Shown here: one piece after another, positions 22,843 through 34,564 of the stretch | Numbering within the stretch: position 1 is the stretch's first letter | Layout: every line of letters starts with the position of its first letter | Translations under genes and position numbers: made by a program | Notes under the pieces: generated by a model | The model's database searches: none | Seen by the model: the letters and a program-made list of their open reading frames with translations, nothing else | Told to the model about the DNA's origin: nothing | NCBI GenBank assembly: GCA_025403435.1 | Contig: CM046330.1 | Location: forward strand, 28,965,713-29,029,712 | Length of the DNA: 64,000 bases | Source of the DNA: Artocarpus heterophyllus | Lineage: Eukaryota > Streptophyta > Magnoliopsida > Rosales > Moraceae | Direction: 5' to 3'

Positions 22843-24180
22843 GTGCATGCAGATGGATCGTTGTACTTCTGGGAGCGTCTTGCAGTTCCAGTTATCGCCG
22901 AGGTGACGAAAGCCGTTTTAGACGAAGCCCATAGGTCTCAGTTCGCTATTCGTCCAGGGAGCACAAAGATGTATCGTGATTTGAAGAGGCAGTATTGGTG
23001 GAGAGGCATGAAAAAAGATGTTCGAGAGTACGTGGCCAAGTGTTCGACGTGTCTTCAGGTGAAAGCTGAGCATCAGAAGCCTGCAGGTCAGCTTCAGCCG
23101 CTTCCTATTCCAGGATGGAAATGGGAGCATGTGACGATGGATTTCCTCTCAGGTTTGCCGAGGACGGAGCAGCGTCATGATGCAGTTTGGGTTGTGGTCG
23201 ACAGGTTGATGAAATCGGCGCATTTCACTCTGTTTAGGTCGACGTGTTCTAGGAAGGTTCTCGGGGAGTTGTATATGCAGAACATTGTGAGGTTGCATGG
23301 AGTTCCCTTGTCCATCACCTCTGATCGAGACACCAGGTTTAATGCTAAGTACTGGAGGAGTTTTCAGGGGGCTTTAGGTATGGATTTAAACTTCAGTATG
23401 GCGTTTCATCCTCAAACTGATGGGCAATCTGAGCGGGTTATTCAGGTTCTCGAGGATATATTGCGTGCTTGTGCGTTGGACTTCAGCGAGAATTGGAAGC
23501 AATGTTTGCATTTGGCGGAGTTCGCGTACAACAATAGCTATCAGGCGAGCATCGGTATGGCACCGTTTGAGGCGTTGTATGGGCGACCGTGTCAGTTACC
23601 TGTGTGTTGGGCCGAGCTGGAAGACAGAGTTATTCTTGGGCCGGATGAGATCCGTGATAGCAACGAGAAAGTCGCGGTGATTCGAGATCGATTGAGGGCA
23701 GCTCAGAGTCGTCAGAAGAGTTACGCGGATAGAAGACGTAGACCCTTAGAGTTCGCGGTTGGAGATTTTGTTCTCTTAAGAGTATCGCCTCGTAAGGGAA
23801 CTATGCGGTTCGGAGTGAGTGGGAAGCTCGCACCGAGATATATTGGGCCGTTCGAGATCACTCAGCGTGTTGGTGTGGTCGCTTATCGGCTTGATCTTCC
23901 GCCCGAACTTTCTCATGTGCACGATGTGTTTCATGTGTCGATGCTTAGGAAGTGTCCGCCTGAGCAGGGTAAGATAGTTTCGTTCCGCGATGTGCAGGTT
24001 CAGGAAGATACGACGTACGAAGAAGTGCCGATTCAGATTATCGACCGAAAAGTGATTAGCTTGCGTCGTCGTGAGATACCGTTGGTAAAGGTCGTGTGGC
24101 AGAATCACAGGGTTGATGAAGCCACTTGGGAGCTAGAGTCTAGTATGCGGGAATTGTATCCGCATTTGTTTTGTTTTTGA
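22843..24180 (+). CDS. Outer element integrase, open frame
   Basis: A 445-codon open stretch covering almost the whole integrase. The zinc-binding region has His30 and Cys67/Cys70, but the second His expected in the HPGSTKMY motif is Arg (IRPGSTKMY, residue 37). The DDE catalytic residues are visible as Asp100 (TMDFLSG), Asp161 (SDRDTRF) and Glu197 (QTDGQSERV). The tail has GPFEITQRVGVVAYRLDLP, DVFHVSMLRK and a chromodomain-like IPLVKVVWQNHRVDEATWE. It lacks its own start context, being normally released from a polyprotein, so it is a fragment of a dead pol rather than a gene. The open length suggests modest age. Confidence 0.9.
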   Translation: MHADGSLYFWERLAVPVIAEVTKAVLDEAHRSQFAIRPGSTKMYRDLKRQYWWRGMKKDVREYVAKCSTCLQVKAEHQKPAGQLQPLPIPGWKWEHVTMDFLSGLPRTEQRHDAVWVVVDRLMKSAHFTLFRSTCSRKVLGELYMQNIVRLHGVPLSITSDRDTRFNAKYWRSFQGALGMDLNFSMAFHPQTDGQSERVIQVLEDILRACALDFSENWKQCLHLAEFAYNNSYQASIGMAPFEALYGRPCQLPVCWAELEDRVILGPDEIRDSNEKVAVIRDRLRAAQSRQKSYADRRRRPLEFAVGDFVLLRVSPRKGTMRFGVSGKLAPRYIGPFEITQRVGVVAYRLDLPPELSHVHDVFHVSMLRKCPPEQGKIVSFRDVQVQEDTTYEEVPIQIIDRKVISLRRREIPLVKVVWQNHRVDEATWELESSMRELYPHLFCF

Positions 24181-24215
24181 GATGAGTTGTAAATTTCGAG
24201 GGCGAAATTTCTTTT

Positions 24216-24228
24216 AGGGGTGGAGAGT
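24216..24228 (+). promoter_or_regulatory. Polypurine tract of outer element
   Basis: AGGGGTGGAGAGT directly precedes the 3' LTR start (TGTAACGCCCCG at 24229), the expected plus-strand priming site. Confidence 0.8.
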
Positions 24229-26364
24229 TGTAACGCCCCGAAATTTATTTAACGTTAATGTAATGTAAATAATGGATTAGTGTGCCATAATTAGTGTTTT
24301 AACATTAATTAGATTATTTGGTTGGATTTTGAGTTTTTGGTTGTTTTGTTAAATCGATGCATTTAAATGATTTCTTATTGTTTTAAAATGATGTTTTGAG
24401 TTTTAAAACACAACAATTTGTAAAATGTTAAAAATACTCCGTTTTGTAAAACCGTGGGCGACACATGGTTTTCGCACAGTAAAACCGTCCACCGATTTTC
24501 TCTATTTATTTCCTTCTTCTCTCTTTCTCTCCTCACTCTCACGTATCTCTCTCTCTTCCTCTTGATCTCTCTCTCGGCACCTTCTCTCTCTCTACATCTC
24601 TCTCTCAAATTTTTGAACTCCATTTCGAATCCAAGCTTCGGGATAGCAAGGAGGAGGCTCGGGGACGTGATTCGGCAACCGAGAACGCGGATTGAAGCTT
24701 CGATTCGAGGTTAGATTTGAGATTTCTAAACTTTTTACAAAATTTTCAATTTTGTGTATTTTTGAAATCTAGGGTTGTTTAAGCTTAGAAAACCTTGGAT
24801 TTGGGTTAAACGAACTTAGAAGAACTAGAATCTAAGCTTAGATTGAAGAAAAACAGATTGAATTCAAGATTTTTCATTTTTCTCCCCATTTTCTCATTTT
24901 TGGATTTTTGAGGATTTTGAGTTTAAATCTTATTTAAATGAGTCCAAACATGTTTTAGTATGTTTTTCTATCAACTATGATTGTTTTTCATGCATGGGAT
25001 TTGAGAAAAACAGGTTAGAATCAAGATTTAAATTTTGGGGATCGAGAAACCCGTGGCTGGGATTTCTGGATTTTTCCAATTCGGCAGGCCAGAGTGATGA
25101 TCGGCAGGCCGGTGTCCTTTCGAGCGGCAAGCCGAACCTGGGGAAGTGTTCGGCCGACCGAACTTTGCTTCCGGCAGGCCGAACTGTGCAGTTCGGCCGG
25201 CCGAAGCAGGGCGTCCGACAGGCCGACCGAGGCATGAAAAATTTTGTGATTTTCACCCGTTTTCACTGTTTTAAACCCTGATTTAAATCCCAACCTTATA
25301 GAATGATTTTAAAGGTACAAATGGCACACTAGGACATCATGAAATGATTTAGTAACATAGAATGTCTCGAACTAGATATTGATCGACTTAGTTTATATCT
25401 AGGATCGTTCGTGGTTCTGTGGAGCTAACGTATAGCGGACAGGGATTACGGTGTGGGGCACCGGCACGAGTACTGAGGTAGGACTTCTATCATATTTCTT
25501 TGGTAGCCTGGTTTTGAAATGATTTGGCTTTGAAAAGGATTTCTATCAAAATGTTTTCAACGGTTGTTTGAAAATGGTTTTATCGGTTATATTTTAATAT
25601 ACCGTGATTATGAAATGAATTTCATAATGAACGTAATTGACAACACTCGGTAATTGGGTTTTGAATGATAATGATAATAACCACATAGGCATGATGCTAT
25701 ATCAGAGATCGGGTCGTGTAGCGATCGACCTTGGGGGCAGGTCCCAAAACCCAGCTGGGTCACTACGGTGGTGATATCATGGTTTGCCTAGGTAAAAGAA
25801 AAATGGTATTTCTGATTGTGCGAGTAGACTGTTCTGGGTCAGGACAATTCTACTCAAATTATTTATTTATTTAAGTTTTCTTTAAGTAACTCCTAATTAA
25901 TGACATGTTTCTTTGCATTAAATTATTTTATAAAACTTAGTCCTACTGAGCCTTTCGCTCACGTTTATTGTTTTAAATTTCCCCCCTCTAGGTGGTTTCC
26001 CATTTAGGTTTGAAAAGGATTCTTCAGACCGAACTCAGGAGCAATAGGAGGATTAATTTATATTTTGTATCATTTAATCAAGGCATGTAAGATTTAACTT
26101 TATCTGTATCCTGGACTGTGATTGTATTTATGATATTGTCAGAACCATGTGTGTGCACAAGTTGTGGGTTGTGGAACCCACACTCGCGGTTCTTTATTAA
26201 TTTTTATTACTTGCTTAATATTTATAAATTCTTTTATAAAAATGTGGTGGAAATCTTCTTATTTCTCGCTTAATTTGATCCTTAAACCATTAGTTTTAAT
26301 TAAATCCTCTTTTAATTAATTTAAATAATCCGCCACGTCACCTCCCGTACTCCGGGGCGTGACA
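24229..26364 (+). repeat. 3' LTR of outer element, complete (2136 bp)
   Basis: Bounded by TGTAACGCCCCG and CGGGGCGTGACA, a near-perfect terminal inverted repeat. It is the full-length reference for the truncated 5' LTR. GC-rich motif array at 25080-25235. Compared with the 5' LTR it has a shorter TTTA repeat near 25860 and many point differences. Confidence 0.93.
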
Positions 26365-26585
26365 TGACTATTTGGTTTCAATTCACATTCAAATGGATGG
26401 GCTTGAGGATTGGTGGCTTTTAGGGGTTTATGGTTCTAATCATTGTTTGTTGAGAGGAACATTTTGGGATGAAATTGCGGGTTTATGGGAAATTTGTGGA
26501 AACAAGTGGTGTTTGGGAGGAGATTTCAACATGGTGCATAATGTAGACAAAAAAATTAACAATTATACTTCTACCTGAAGCATGA

Positions 26586-26758
26586 GGATGTTTGGCGAGT
26601 TGATCTGAGAAATAGAGAACCATTGATTAGAGCTATTTTTACTGTAATATGTGAGAGCTTTACACTGTAGCATTTTTTTTCTTTTTACTATAGCATGTGA
26701 AAGTTTTATACTGTTTATAACTAAGATAATAGTCTGGACTGTCTTATGCCAAGCACCC
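26586..26758. mobile_element. MITE-like insert in the LINE, copy 1
   Basis: A 173-bp segment starting GGATGTTTGGCGAG and ending ATGCCAAGCACCC, an imperfect terminal inverted repeat of the GGGTGTTTGGCAT type, interrupts the LINE endonuclease between SMR and LASFTW. AGCAT is present on both flanks, consistent with a decayed 8-bp hAT-type duplication. The interior contains TTTACACTGTAGCA, shared with copy 2. Confidence 0.6.
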
Positions 26759-27350
26759 TAGCATCTTTTACTTGGTCCAATTTTCAGGAAAGGTCCATAT
26801 GTTGTAAATTGGACAGATTTTTGCTCACATCAGGTTTTGGCGACTTGTTTACCTATTCAAGGCAAGAAGCAATAGTACGATATGTTTCCGATCATCGTCT
26901 AATTACTTTATCAAAGAATCCACCCTTCTAGGGTCCTATTCCATTCAGGTCCAACTGGATCACAAGGGTTCAAAGAGGTAATGTAAAGATGGTAGAGTGA
27001 TGTTCCACTACATGGTTGGGCAAAATATAAGTTTATGTCAAAGTTGAAACAGATTAGGCCTCTCTTAAAAATTTGGGATATGGAGGTTTTTGGGGACTTT
27101 AAAGTGCAAAAATTGAAGTTGTCCAAGAGATTACTCGAGGTAGATAAAGTAGAAGGTTCTACATTGTGGTCAAACGAAATACATAAGGAAAGAGTGGAGA
27201 ACAATGAGGTGTGGAATGAGGTGTTGTTGAAGGAGGAAAGGTCTTTATTGATGAAATCGAGAGTTAATTGGGCAAACGAAAGGGAAGCTAATTCCAAGAT
27301 GTTTAATAGACTGATGAATGCAGAGGAAAGCAAAGAATACTATCTCTAAA

Positions 27351-27505
27351 AGGGTGTTTGGCATGGTTGTGGAAACCATTGTTTAAAACTATTTTTACCT
27401 TAGCATATGAGAGTTTTACACTGTAGCAACTTTTTCTTTTTACTGTAGCATGTAAGAGCTTTATACTGTTCATAACTTAGATAGTGGTTAAAACTACTCT
27501 TGCGA
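27351..27505. mobile_element. MITE-like insert in the LINE, copy 2
   Basis: Starts GGGTGTTTGGCATGG and shares AACCATTG, CTATTTTTAC, GAGAGTTTTACACTGTAGCA and a TTTATACTGTTCATAACT stretch with copy 1. The right terminus is eroded, so the end coordinate is approximate. LINE coding similarity resumes afterwards (KLETSNGRI near 27518). Confidence 0.5.
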
Positions 27506-28923
27506 AATAGCATATAAGTTGGAGACTTCTAATGGACGAATATGTGAGAGTGAGAGCAAAATAGTGAATGAAGTTGTGAAATTTTTTTTAGCAATTTGTA
27601 TTCCTCTTTGAAGAGCAATTTGAGAGGAGTAGATGGAGTAGAATAGAATGCAATTTTAAACGAAGAAGCATTTGATTTAGTGAGGCCGTTCAAAGAGGCA
27701 AAGATTAGGAAAGCACTGTTTGACTATGACACAAATGAGTCACCGGGGCTAGACAGTTACACATTGGGGTTCTTTCAGTCATGTTGGAACTTGGTTAAGT
27801 TAAATCTATTGGGAGTGTTGGCGGAATTTAATTCTAACAACATCATTAATGGAATTACAATGAGACAAACGTTGCCCTTATTCCTGAGTGATTTTAGACC
27901 AATAAGTCTTGTCATTAGTTTATACAAGATTATCTTTAAGGTTCTTGTGGCAAGATTAAAGAACGTCTTGGCAAATACAGTTTCACAAGCTCAAGGGGCT
28001 TCTATGGTGGATGGACAAATCCTAGATATAGTGCTTGTCGCTAATGAGGTAGTGGAAGATTTCCAAGCAGAAGGAAAGGAAGGTGTGGTGTTCAAGATTG
28101 ATTTTGAAAAGGCATATGACCATGTTGACTGGGATTTCCTTGACTTTGTTTTGGAAAAGAAGGGCTTTGGAGCCAAGTGGTAAAGTTGGATTAGTGGTTG
28201 CTTGAGTTCGGGTTCTTATTGAGTAATGATCAATGGAAGACCCAGGGGTAAGTTCAAAGGAGAGAGAGGCCCAAGACAAGATGATCCATTGTCTCTATTT
28301 TTATTTACTTCAGTAGTGGATGTTACGGAAAAGATGGTGGACAAGGCACTAAATTTAGAGCTTATTAGATGCATGGAAGTTAGCAAGGAGCGGGTCAAAG
28401 TTTTCCACTTACAAATTGCTGAAGAAACTATTTTTTATGCAAAACAACGAATTAAGCCTTGAATGGTCATTGAAAACGTTAGATGTGTTCTGTCTCATTT
28501 CTGGCCTAGAGATAAATTTGACAAAAGTGTAATGCTAGGAATTAATGTTGTCCCTGAAGCGGTAGAGAGGCTTTTTGGCATTGCAAAATGTGCGGTGGGT
28601 GCTTGGCCTATAAAGTATTTAGAATTACCATTTGGTTATAACCCTTTGAAAGAAAATTTCTGGGAGGTTGTAGTTATCAAGGTTGCAAGGCGATTGGATG
28701 GTTGGAAGAGATCATTTTTATTACAAGGAGTGAGTTTGACTCTTATTAGATCAATGTTATCCTCTTTACCGATCTATGCCCATTCTTTGTATGCCTAAAG
28801 GTGTTGCATTGGTGATTGAAAAGATAATGAGGGATTTCTTGTGGTGTGGGGATGAGGAAGAGAAAGGATTCCATCTAGTGGCCTAGGAGGCGGTTTGTAA
28901 ACTTAAGGAGAAGGGAGGTCTGG

Positions 28924-29555
28924 TGTAATACCCCTCAAGCTAACTAATATGCCCGTGGAAAGCTTATTTAGCTAGAATAAAGAGTTATAAATTTTCATTT
29001 ACATTATAAATGTTATGGTTTATTTAAAATATTCATTTTAGTGCAAAAGAGTTTTGAAACCGTTGTTTCATTCATTTTCTTATTTATAATATATACAATA
29101 GTCAAAACTGGGATATGGAGTATACTATTACATCTAGAGTTATTAATATATCTATTACACAATCATAACAGAGCTGCGAAATTGATAAAACAGAGTTTCA
29201 AAAAAGTTTCAAAAGCTGATCTAAAACATGGCATATGAACAAATCTTTGTTTGGTAGCTTTGGATACTCAGTCAACCCCTAACCTATACATCCTTACCTG
29301 CAATAATGAGCTAAAGGCTCAGTAAGCAAAAACTAATACATGAACACAAACATTGAATGAAAATGCAATCAGACATTTTCTTTGATCATTTTTTTTCAAC
29401 AATTTTTTCTTTTTTTAGGTACCTTTGGAGTGTAGTACTTAACTGGTAATGATAGGTCGTGTGGAACCTATTCATCATAATTTGACTAATGTAATAATAA
29501 TAATATGAAGTTTCCATCTTGGTCTTTAGACCTCAATTATTTTCCATATTCAGTT
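28924..29555 (-). repeat. LTR-like fragment beginning TGTAATACCCC
   Basis: Starts exactly where LINE similarity stops. The TGTAATACCCC start and the later ACCTGCAATAATGAGCTAAAGG / CTCAGTAAGC block resemble the corresponding block of the inner element LTR (TCTGCAACATGACATATAAA, AAGCTAATGCTTAGTAAG). No matching end was found; it is probably interrupted by the next LTR-like start at 29556. Orientation is inferred from that similarity. Confidence 0.5.
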
Positions 29556-32500
29556 TGTTACGCCCCCTTATAGACATCGCAGTAACTGTTAACTTTCATC
29601 GTTATCTTTTAATTATCGATAGGAAAAACCTGAACTTGTTAAGTATGATCTAATTATTTATCCAGGATTTTTGGTATAAATTTTTTTACATTAAATTTTA
29701 CCATGTGAACATGTAAATTAAAATTTTAATTTACTTTTAAACAATTGGATTATTTTGAAATAAATTTATTAGCATTTGAGAGGATCTCACTTTCAAGTAA
29801 AAATCAATACTAACTTACCTTAACCGGTTTTCCTCCTCAGTTAGCTAGATAGGATACCCAAGGTATTCTGCTAACCAACTACTTGTGGAAATAGTTAGTT
29901 TAACATAATAAATATGAAATATGAAAACAAATTACAACCTATAAATTATTACAAACCAAAATCCATAAAAATATCTCATAATGTGCAGAATTAAATTTAA
30001 AAATAGCATTATTAATGTTTTATTTCACATTGTAACTCTGTAATCCAACACTACCATCCTTGCACACACATCTGTCAGTCCATTCTCTATCCATAGCTAT
30101 AGCCTTACCCTTATCTGCAATATAATTATCTTATATAAGCATTAAGCTAAGTGAGTACATTATGTAGTCTCACTAAACATTATAAAAACTTCAACCATAG
30201 CATGAACCATTTCATCTTTGACATATTCATCATAGTGCAAAAAGTACACTTTGTAAGAACATATCTTTCCTTTTTCCTTTTTCTATATTAAAACATTCAT
30301 TTTATCTTTAAGGTTTGAGCATTGCACTATTAACATCATTATGGCACACCGTCACGAGATGAGAGGGGTAGCTAATCCCAAACTAAACATAATAAGTTCT
30401 CCTCGTGGGACAAATATCATCATTGGATGTGCAATACCTTAATTATGTGATACACACATATATATATATATATATTTTTGTGAAAACATCATATGCGTCA
30501 TGAAATAATGTTGAAAACATCTACAAAACACGTTCTTCAAAACCATGGTAAAAGGAGACTTTTGAATGAGAAATACATAAACATTAATAACATAATAAAA
30601 CATAATATTTCTCAAAACTTTTCATAACATGATGATAAAAGAATATACTTACTTCACTTGTAGAAATTTTACTTAATTTCTTGCAGGTGGATGGTTTCCT
30701 TTTGACTTCCAACAACTCAAGTGCCTATATTATAACATGGTGATAAAAGAAATGTTATTGGTATAAGAACATGCTTAAAACATTACATTCAACATCACTA
30801 CAACCAAACATTCTATACTTGACCAATTAAACTAACTTACACTATTTTCACACTTTACACAAGTTCAATTTCTTAACCCAGCAGCCAACACTCCATGATT
30901 TTTATAAATTCGTACAAAATTCTATCAACTTTCAAATTTTAGCACAACGTTTCTAACATATATATTAATCACCAGAATAAATTTCATGAAATTTGGATCA
31001 GTATTAGTACCATTTTCATATTTTTTAACACATAACTCAGTTTTTGAATGAATAACCTAGATAGCCAGAATTCCATGAATTTTTAAAAATCACACAAAAT
31101 TTGAAATGGCTTAAAATTTTTACCACACATTATAAACATCTATAAGAATCATTAGACTTAATTTTATTACAATTGAACTAATTTAAGCCATTATTTATGT
31201 TCTAAAATTTATGACTCTACTGTAGAAATTTTGGTTCATGCAGTGACAATAAACAATTTTTAGAAAAATCATCAAAATTTTAATGGCTTTGAAATTTTTA
31301 CAAGGAGTACTAAACATCTTAATCTACTACCAAAATTAATTTCATTAAGTTTAAGCTAATATAAGAATCTTTCTTACATTTCAAAATTCATTAAAGGAAC
31401 CTGCCACAATAAACAATAAACAGGCAATCAATGATCAACGATTTTTATAAAATCACACAAAATTCCAATTGATTTAAAATTTTAAGATAACATTCTTAAC
31501 ATCCATATATAGTACAAATTTATTTTCATGATGTTTGGGCAACTCTAAGTATTTTTCAACTATACCAACTTTTACAAAAAAATGTTGTAGTAAAAATACC
31601 GAAACAGTGAGTAGTATTTACTCCATGATTTATTTCTTTATTTCTAGCACATGCGTGAAGCTAAAAATTTGCAAACATAAACTAGACATATAAAAGAGCA
31701 TTTACAAATTTTTTTAGTATTAAACACATCCCATAACATCATCAAATAAATTATTACATATAAAGGCAGTTTAAGAATTGTAAGAACAAAATTTAGTATA
31801 AATTCTCAAATAAATAAAAAATAGCTTATACGAATCCGAAATTTTTGTGGGAGATACCTAATATATACATAAACAATGACCAAAAGAAATTTTCTCAAAA
31901 TATATTACTTATTCTTTCTTGAAAAATCCCCAAATATGGGTTTTCACCTAAAAACAGGATTAAAAATGATATTCATAAAAATTTTGTTTCTTAAACAAAA
32001 TCAAATATTAAATCACATAAAATTATTCCCACAAACATCATAATATAAAAGTAAAAATTTGGTATAAAAATTGATAGAAAACCAACCTCAAAACATGGTC
32101 AAAAACTCCATTCTGGCTTCATTGATAATTTTGACGAAACACACTGTAACTCGTTTGGTTAACTTTTAGTTTTGGAGGAATGCTTTGTTCTCTATTTAGG
32201 AAGGGCTTGTGAGTGTTGAGGGTGGAGGTTTGAGGCTTTAAACTTCTTTTTTATGGTATGTGGGTGTGTGGTTGTGTATGTGACTTGTGTGTGTATGGTT
32301 CATGGTGCGAAGAAAATGATGGAGGAAGTGAGAGGAAATGAGAAGAAGAGAGATGGTCAATAGAAGGAGAGATAGGGGTGTGTGTTTGAGATGAACAATT
32401 AAAACTTCAAAGCAAGTTAACATTATGGTTGAAGTAGTGTTTTCTTCAATGGGAAAAGGAAATGAAGGAGATTATGATCTTCCATGTGGTCTAAGATAGA

Positions 32501-32640
32501 GAGAAAGAGAGTAAAGAATGATGGAAGACCATGAAATGTGGTCTCCCATGTGCGTTGAGAGAGAGAGGGTGTGAGTGGGGAATGATTGAAGACCGTAAAA
32601 TATGGTCTTCCATGTGGTCTTGGTCTCTTTATAATCTATA
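29556..32640 (-). repeat. Second LTR-like fragment beginning TGTTACGCCCCC
   Basis: Begins TGTTACGCCCCCTTATAGAC, parallel to the inner LTR start. Shared blocks include ACCCTTATCTGCAA, AACATATCTTTC, and a conserved region at 30310-30440 (GCATTGCACTATTAACATCA, CACCGTCACGAGATGAGAGG, GGTAGCTAATCCCAAAC) equivalent to 12350-12420 of the inner LTR. It is therefore a diverged relative in the same orientation. It contains five degenerate ~180-bp tandem units (30891-31800). I did not find a convincing terminal CA, so the right limit is approximate. Confidence 0.5.
30891..31800. repeat. Degenerate tandem repeat, period about 180 bp
   Basis: A block of the form TCCATGATTTTTATAAAT, then CACACAAAATTC, then AAAATTTTAGCACAAC, then ATTTCATGAAATTTGG recurs with starts near 30891, 31071, 31251, 31434 and 31621. 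Spacing is 180-187 bp. The units differ substantially, so the array is old. Confidence 0.6.
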
Positions 32641-34560
32641 ATAGTTAAAACTATAAAATTTATGTTATGTTATTTTATTTTGAGTCTTAATTTGTTTGAT
32701 AGTGTGCTTTGAGTTTGTAAATATGTTCAATAATATTTTTAGTAATTTCTAAATATATTTCTCAGTCTTAAAAGCATATCTGTACTAAACCAAAAGAGAC
32801 TGAAACTTTTATAAGTTTGTAATTAATTTTGTGTGTTTTAATGTAAAATAAATATTTTTAATAATTATTATGTTTCTAAAATAATTAATTTTAGTGCATT
32901 TGTGAATTTTAGATTTGAAATCTGGAGAAAAAACAGAGCAAAACAGCACCAAAATAGGCAAAGTTGGACATCAAATACATTAAAAAACTCAACAAAAATC
33001 CAAATTCATCTAGAAGCAAACACGTGGTGTTACGAGAGCCATCAAATGCACTACAAATTCAATCTCAACTGTTCAACCTCTGCGTGTGTCAGCTCGCATT
33101 AAGCCACGCGTCACTCTCGTAGCGTGCGTCAGCACTGACGTGTGTTAGCGGGCCCCTTGTGCACTTAGAGTGCTATCTGATCTGGTGTGGCTAACTCACG
33201 TGATCTCCCTTTCGCAACCACCAGATCTGCATACAAAGACCGATCTGATGGCCTTTATTTGAGGCTCACCTGGTCCTAGTGGTCCCCACTCAAACTCATT
33301 ATCGTGCGTGATTCTAGACTATAAGATCATGTTTTCAACAGTCCAGATTAAGCTTGTTTGATACCGCCAGCCGCCGCACAGTAGCTGATTCCAAACAAAA
33401 ATTTACATTCTCCAGTTGCGAGATTTGTGTTGAAAAATGGAGGAGAGTCATCATTTTGCTTAAATTTCTCAATGGAGCTACAATGAGAAACGTTTAAAAA
33501 TTTGTAAACAGTAGGCAAACTTTGCCTATAAATACCGAGGCATCAGCTCGATTTTGGATAGACCCCCCTTCACAATGTAAAACACTGCTGCTTAAATAAT
33601 CATTTTCTATTTTAGTTTTTGATGTTCAGTTTTTAGTCCAGTTTCTTGTAAAATATTTCTCAGTTTATGTTGTCAAAATTATGTTCAATAATATTAGTAG
33701 TACTTTATTAATTATATCTTTTTAATTTCCTTTTTAGCTGAGGGGAAAGGGGAAAATTTTGGTAAAATTACCTTAAATATTTTTGGTTTTTCTTAGTTTT
33801 CCAAGCAGTTATAATGCAAAATTATTTTCTTCGAAAACTTAGGATTTTAATATTTTCTTAGCTAGAACTTTGCCAAAATTAGGGTTTTGATTTATCGAAG
33901 ACATAGACTGGCATGGATAATGCTCGGAAGGACCTTGATTAGTCGTAAACAGGGAATGGCTCGGTAAGTGCTTAACTTATTATCTTGGTTGTTATTTTAG
34001 TTAAGTTATGTTAAAATGTTGCACATTTATTAAGTTGTGTTTTTGCTGCATTATAGATATGGAAGGGCACAATAAATGCTTGGTAACTCTTTATTTATTG
34101 TCGACATAGGATGACATAGTGTATTCTTAAACTAACTAATAAATGAAAAGAAAAACTAAAATATATTTTAGATAATTGCCAAAACGGAACCTTTAAATCT
34201 TAGCCCTATTATCATTGTTGTTTTACTTCTTTAAATTGCCATTGTTATTATTGTTACTATGCATAATTTATTTGCACTTGTTGTTAAAATTCCATTTTAA
34301 TTTTGTATGCATTTCTTGTTATTAAAGTTCTAAATTTTCAACACCAAAGTATGAAAATGTTGTAAAAATATGTAAATATTGTAAATATATTCTGTAAATA
34401 AAAAATATTAATCCTCAAAATTTTTAGCTTATATAAAAGAAAAAGTTAATATAATATATGTACTAAAACTGAATAAAAACCTTCCATATGGGTTCGACCT
34501 CAGATTCACCGAGTAAGTTTTACTTAAGACAACCTTATACTTGGGGTTATTTTAGAGTAC
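32641..34560. repeat. Probable LTR or leader of another gypsy-type element
   Basis: No coding sequence. A GC-richer stretch at 33020-33370 contains repeated CGTGTCAGC / GCGTCAGCAC words. 34480-34560 reads CCATATGGGTTCGACCTCAG, ATTCACCGAGTAAG and CTTATACTTGGGGTTAT, a sequence style I associate with the 3' end of plant gypsy/LARD LTRs. Boundaries not determined; assignment tentative. Confidence 0.35.
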
Positions 34561-34564
34561 GTTA

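Larger units (their letters stand above)
6626..26364 (+). mobile_element. Outer Ty3/gypsy retrotransposon, Del/Tekay-like, split by a nested element
   Basis: Components in order: 5' LTR (truncated), tRNA-iMet primer site, gag, protease, reverse transcriptase up to 11326, the nested element (11327-22185), RNase H, integrase with a chromodomain-like tail, polypurine tract and 3' LTR. With the insert removed it is about 8.9 kb. Order PR-RT-RH-IN marks Ty3/gypsy; long LTRs and the IPLVKVVW...EATWE C-terminus fit the Del/Tekay chromovirus clade. Frameshifts and stops make it non-autonomous. It lies inside a LINE endonuclease domain. The left target duplication is deleted; the right flank begins TGACT. 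Confidence 0.9.
26365..28923 (+). pseudogene. LINE (L1-type) ORF2: endonuclease and reverse transcriptase, degraded
   Basis: Continuation of the LINE begun at 6552. The endonuclease part reads LLGVYGSNHCLLRGTFWDEI and WCLGGDFNMV, then FTWSNFQERSICCKLDRFLL with YVSDHRLI near 26885. The linker (27017-27350) is followed by the reverse transcriptase, with ESPGLDSYTLGFFQ, RPISLVISLYKIIFKVL, VVFKIDFEKAYDHVDWDFL, and GPRQDDPLSLFLF. The polymerase active site, usually F-A-D-D, reads QIAEETIFY, so both Asp are replaced by Glu. Thumb motifs include PIKYLELPFGYNP and LDGWKRSFLLQG. It is broken by stops and two short inserted repeats, and is cut at 28923 where another LTR-like sequence begins. Confidence 0.87.

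Noticed and set aside
29556..33660. Search for a closing LTR end with CAGTT target duplication for the TGTTACGCCCCC unit
   Set aside because: CAGTT occurs (for example near 31028 and 33622) but is not preceded by a convincing ACA end, so boundaries are left open.
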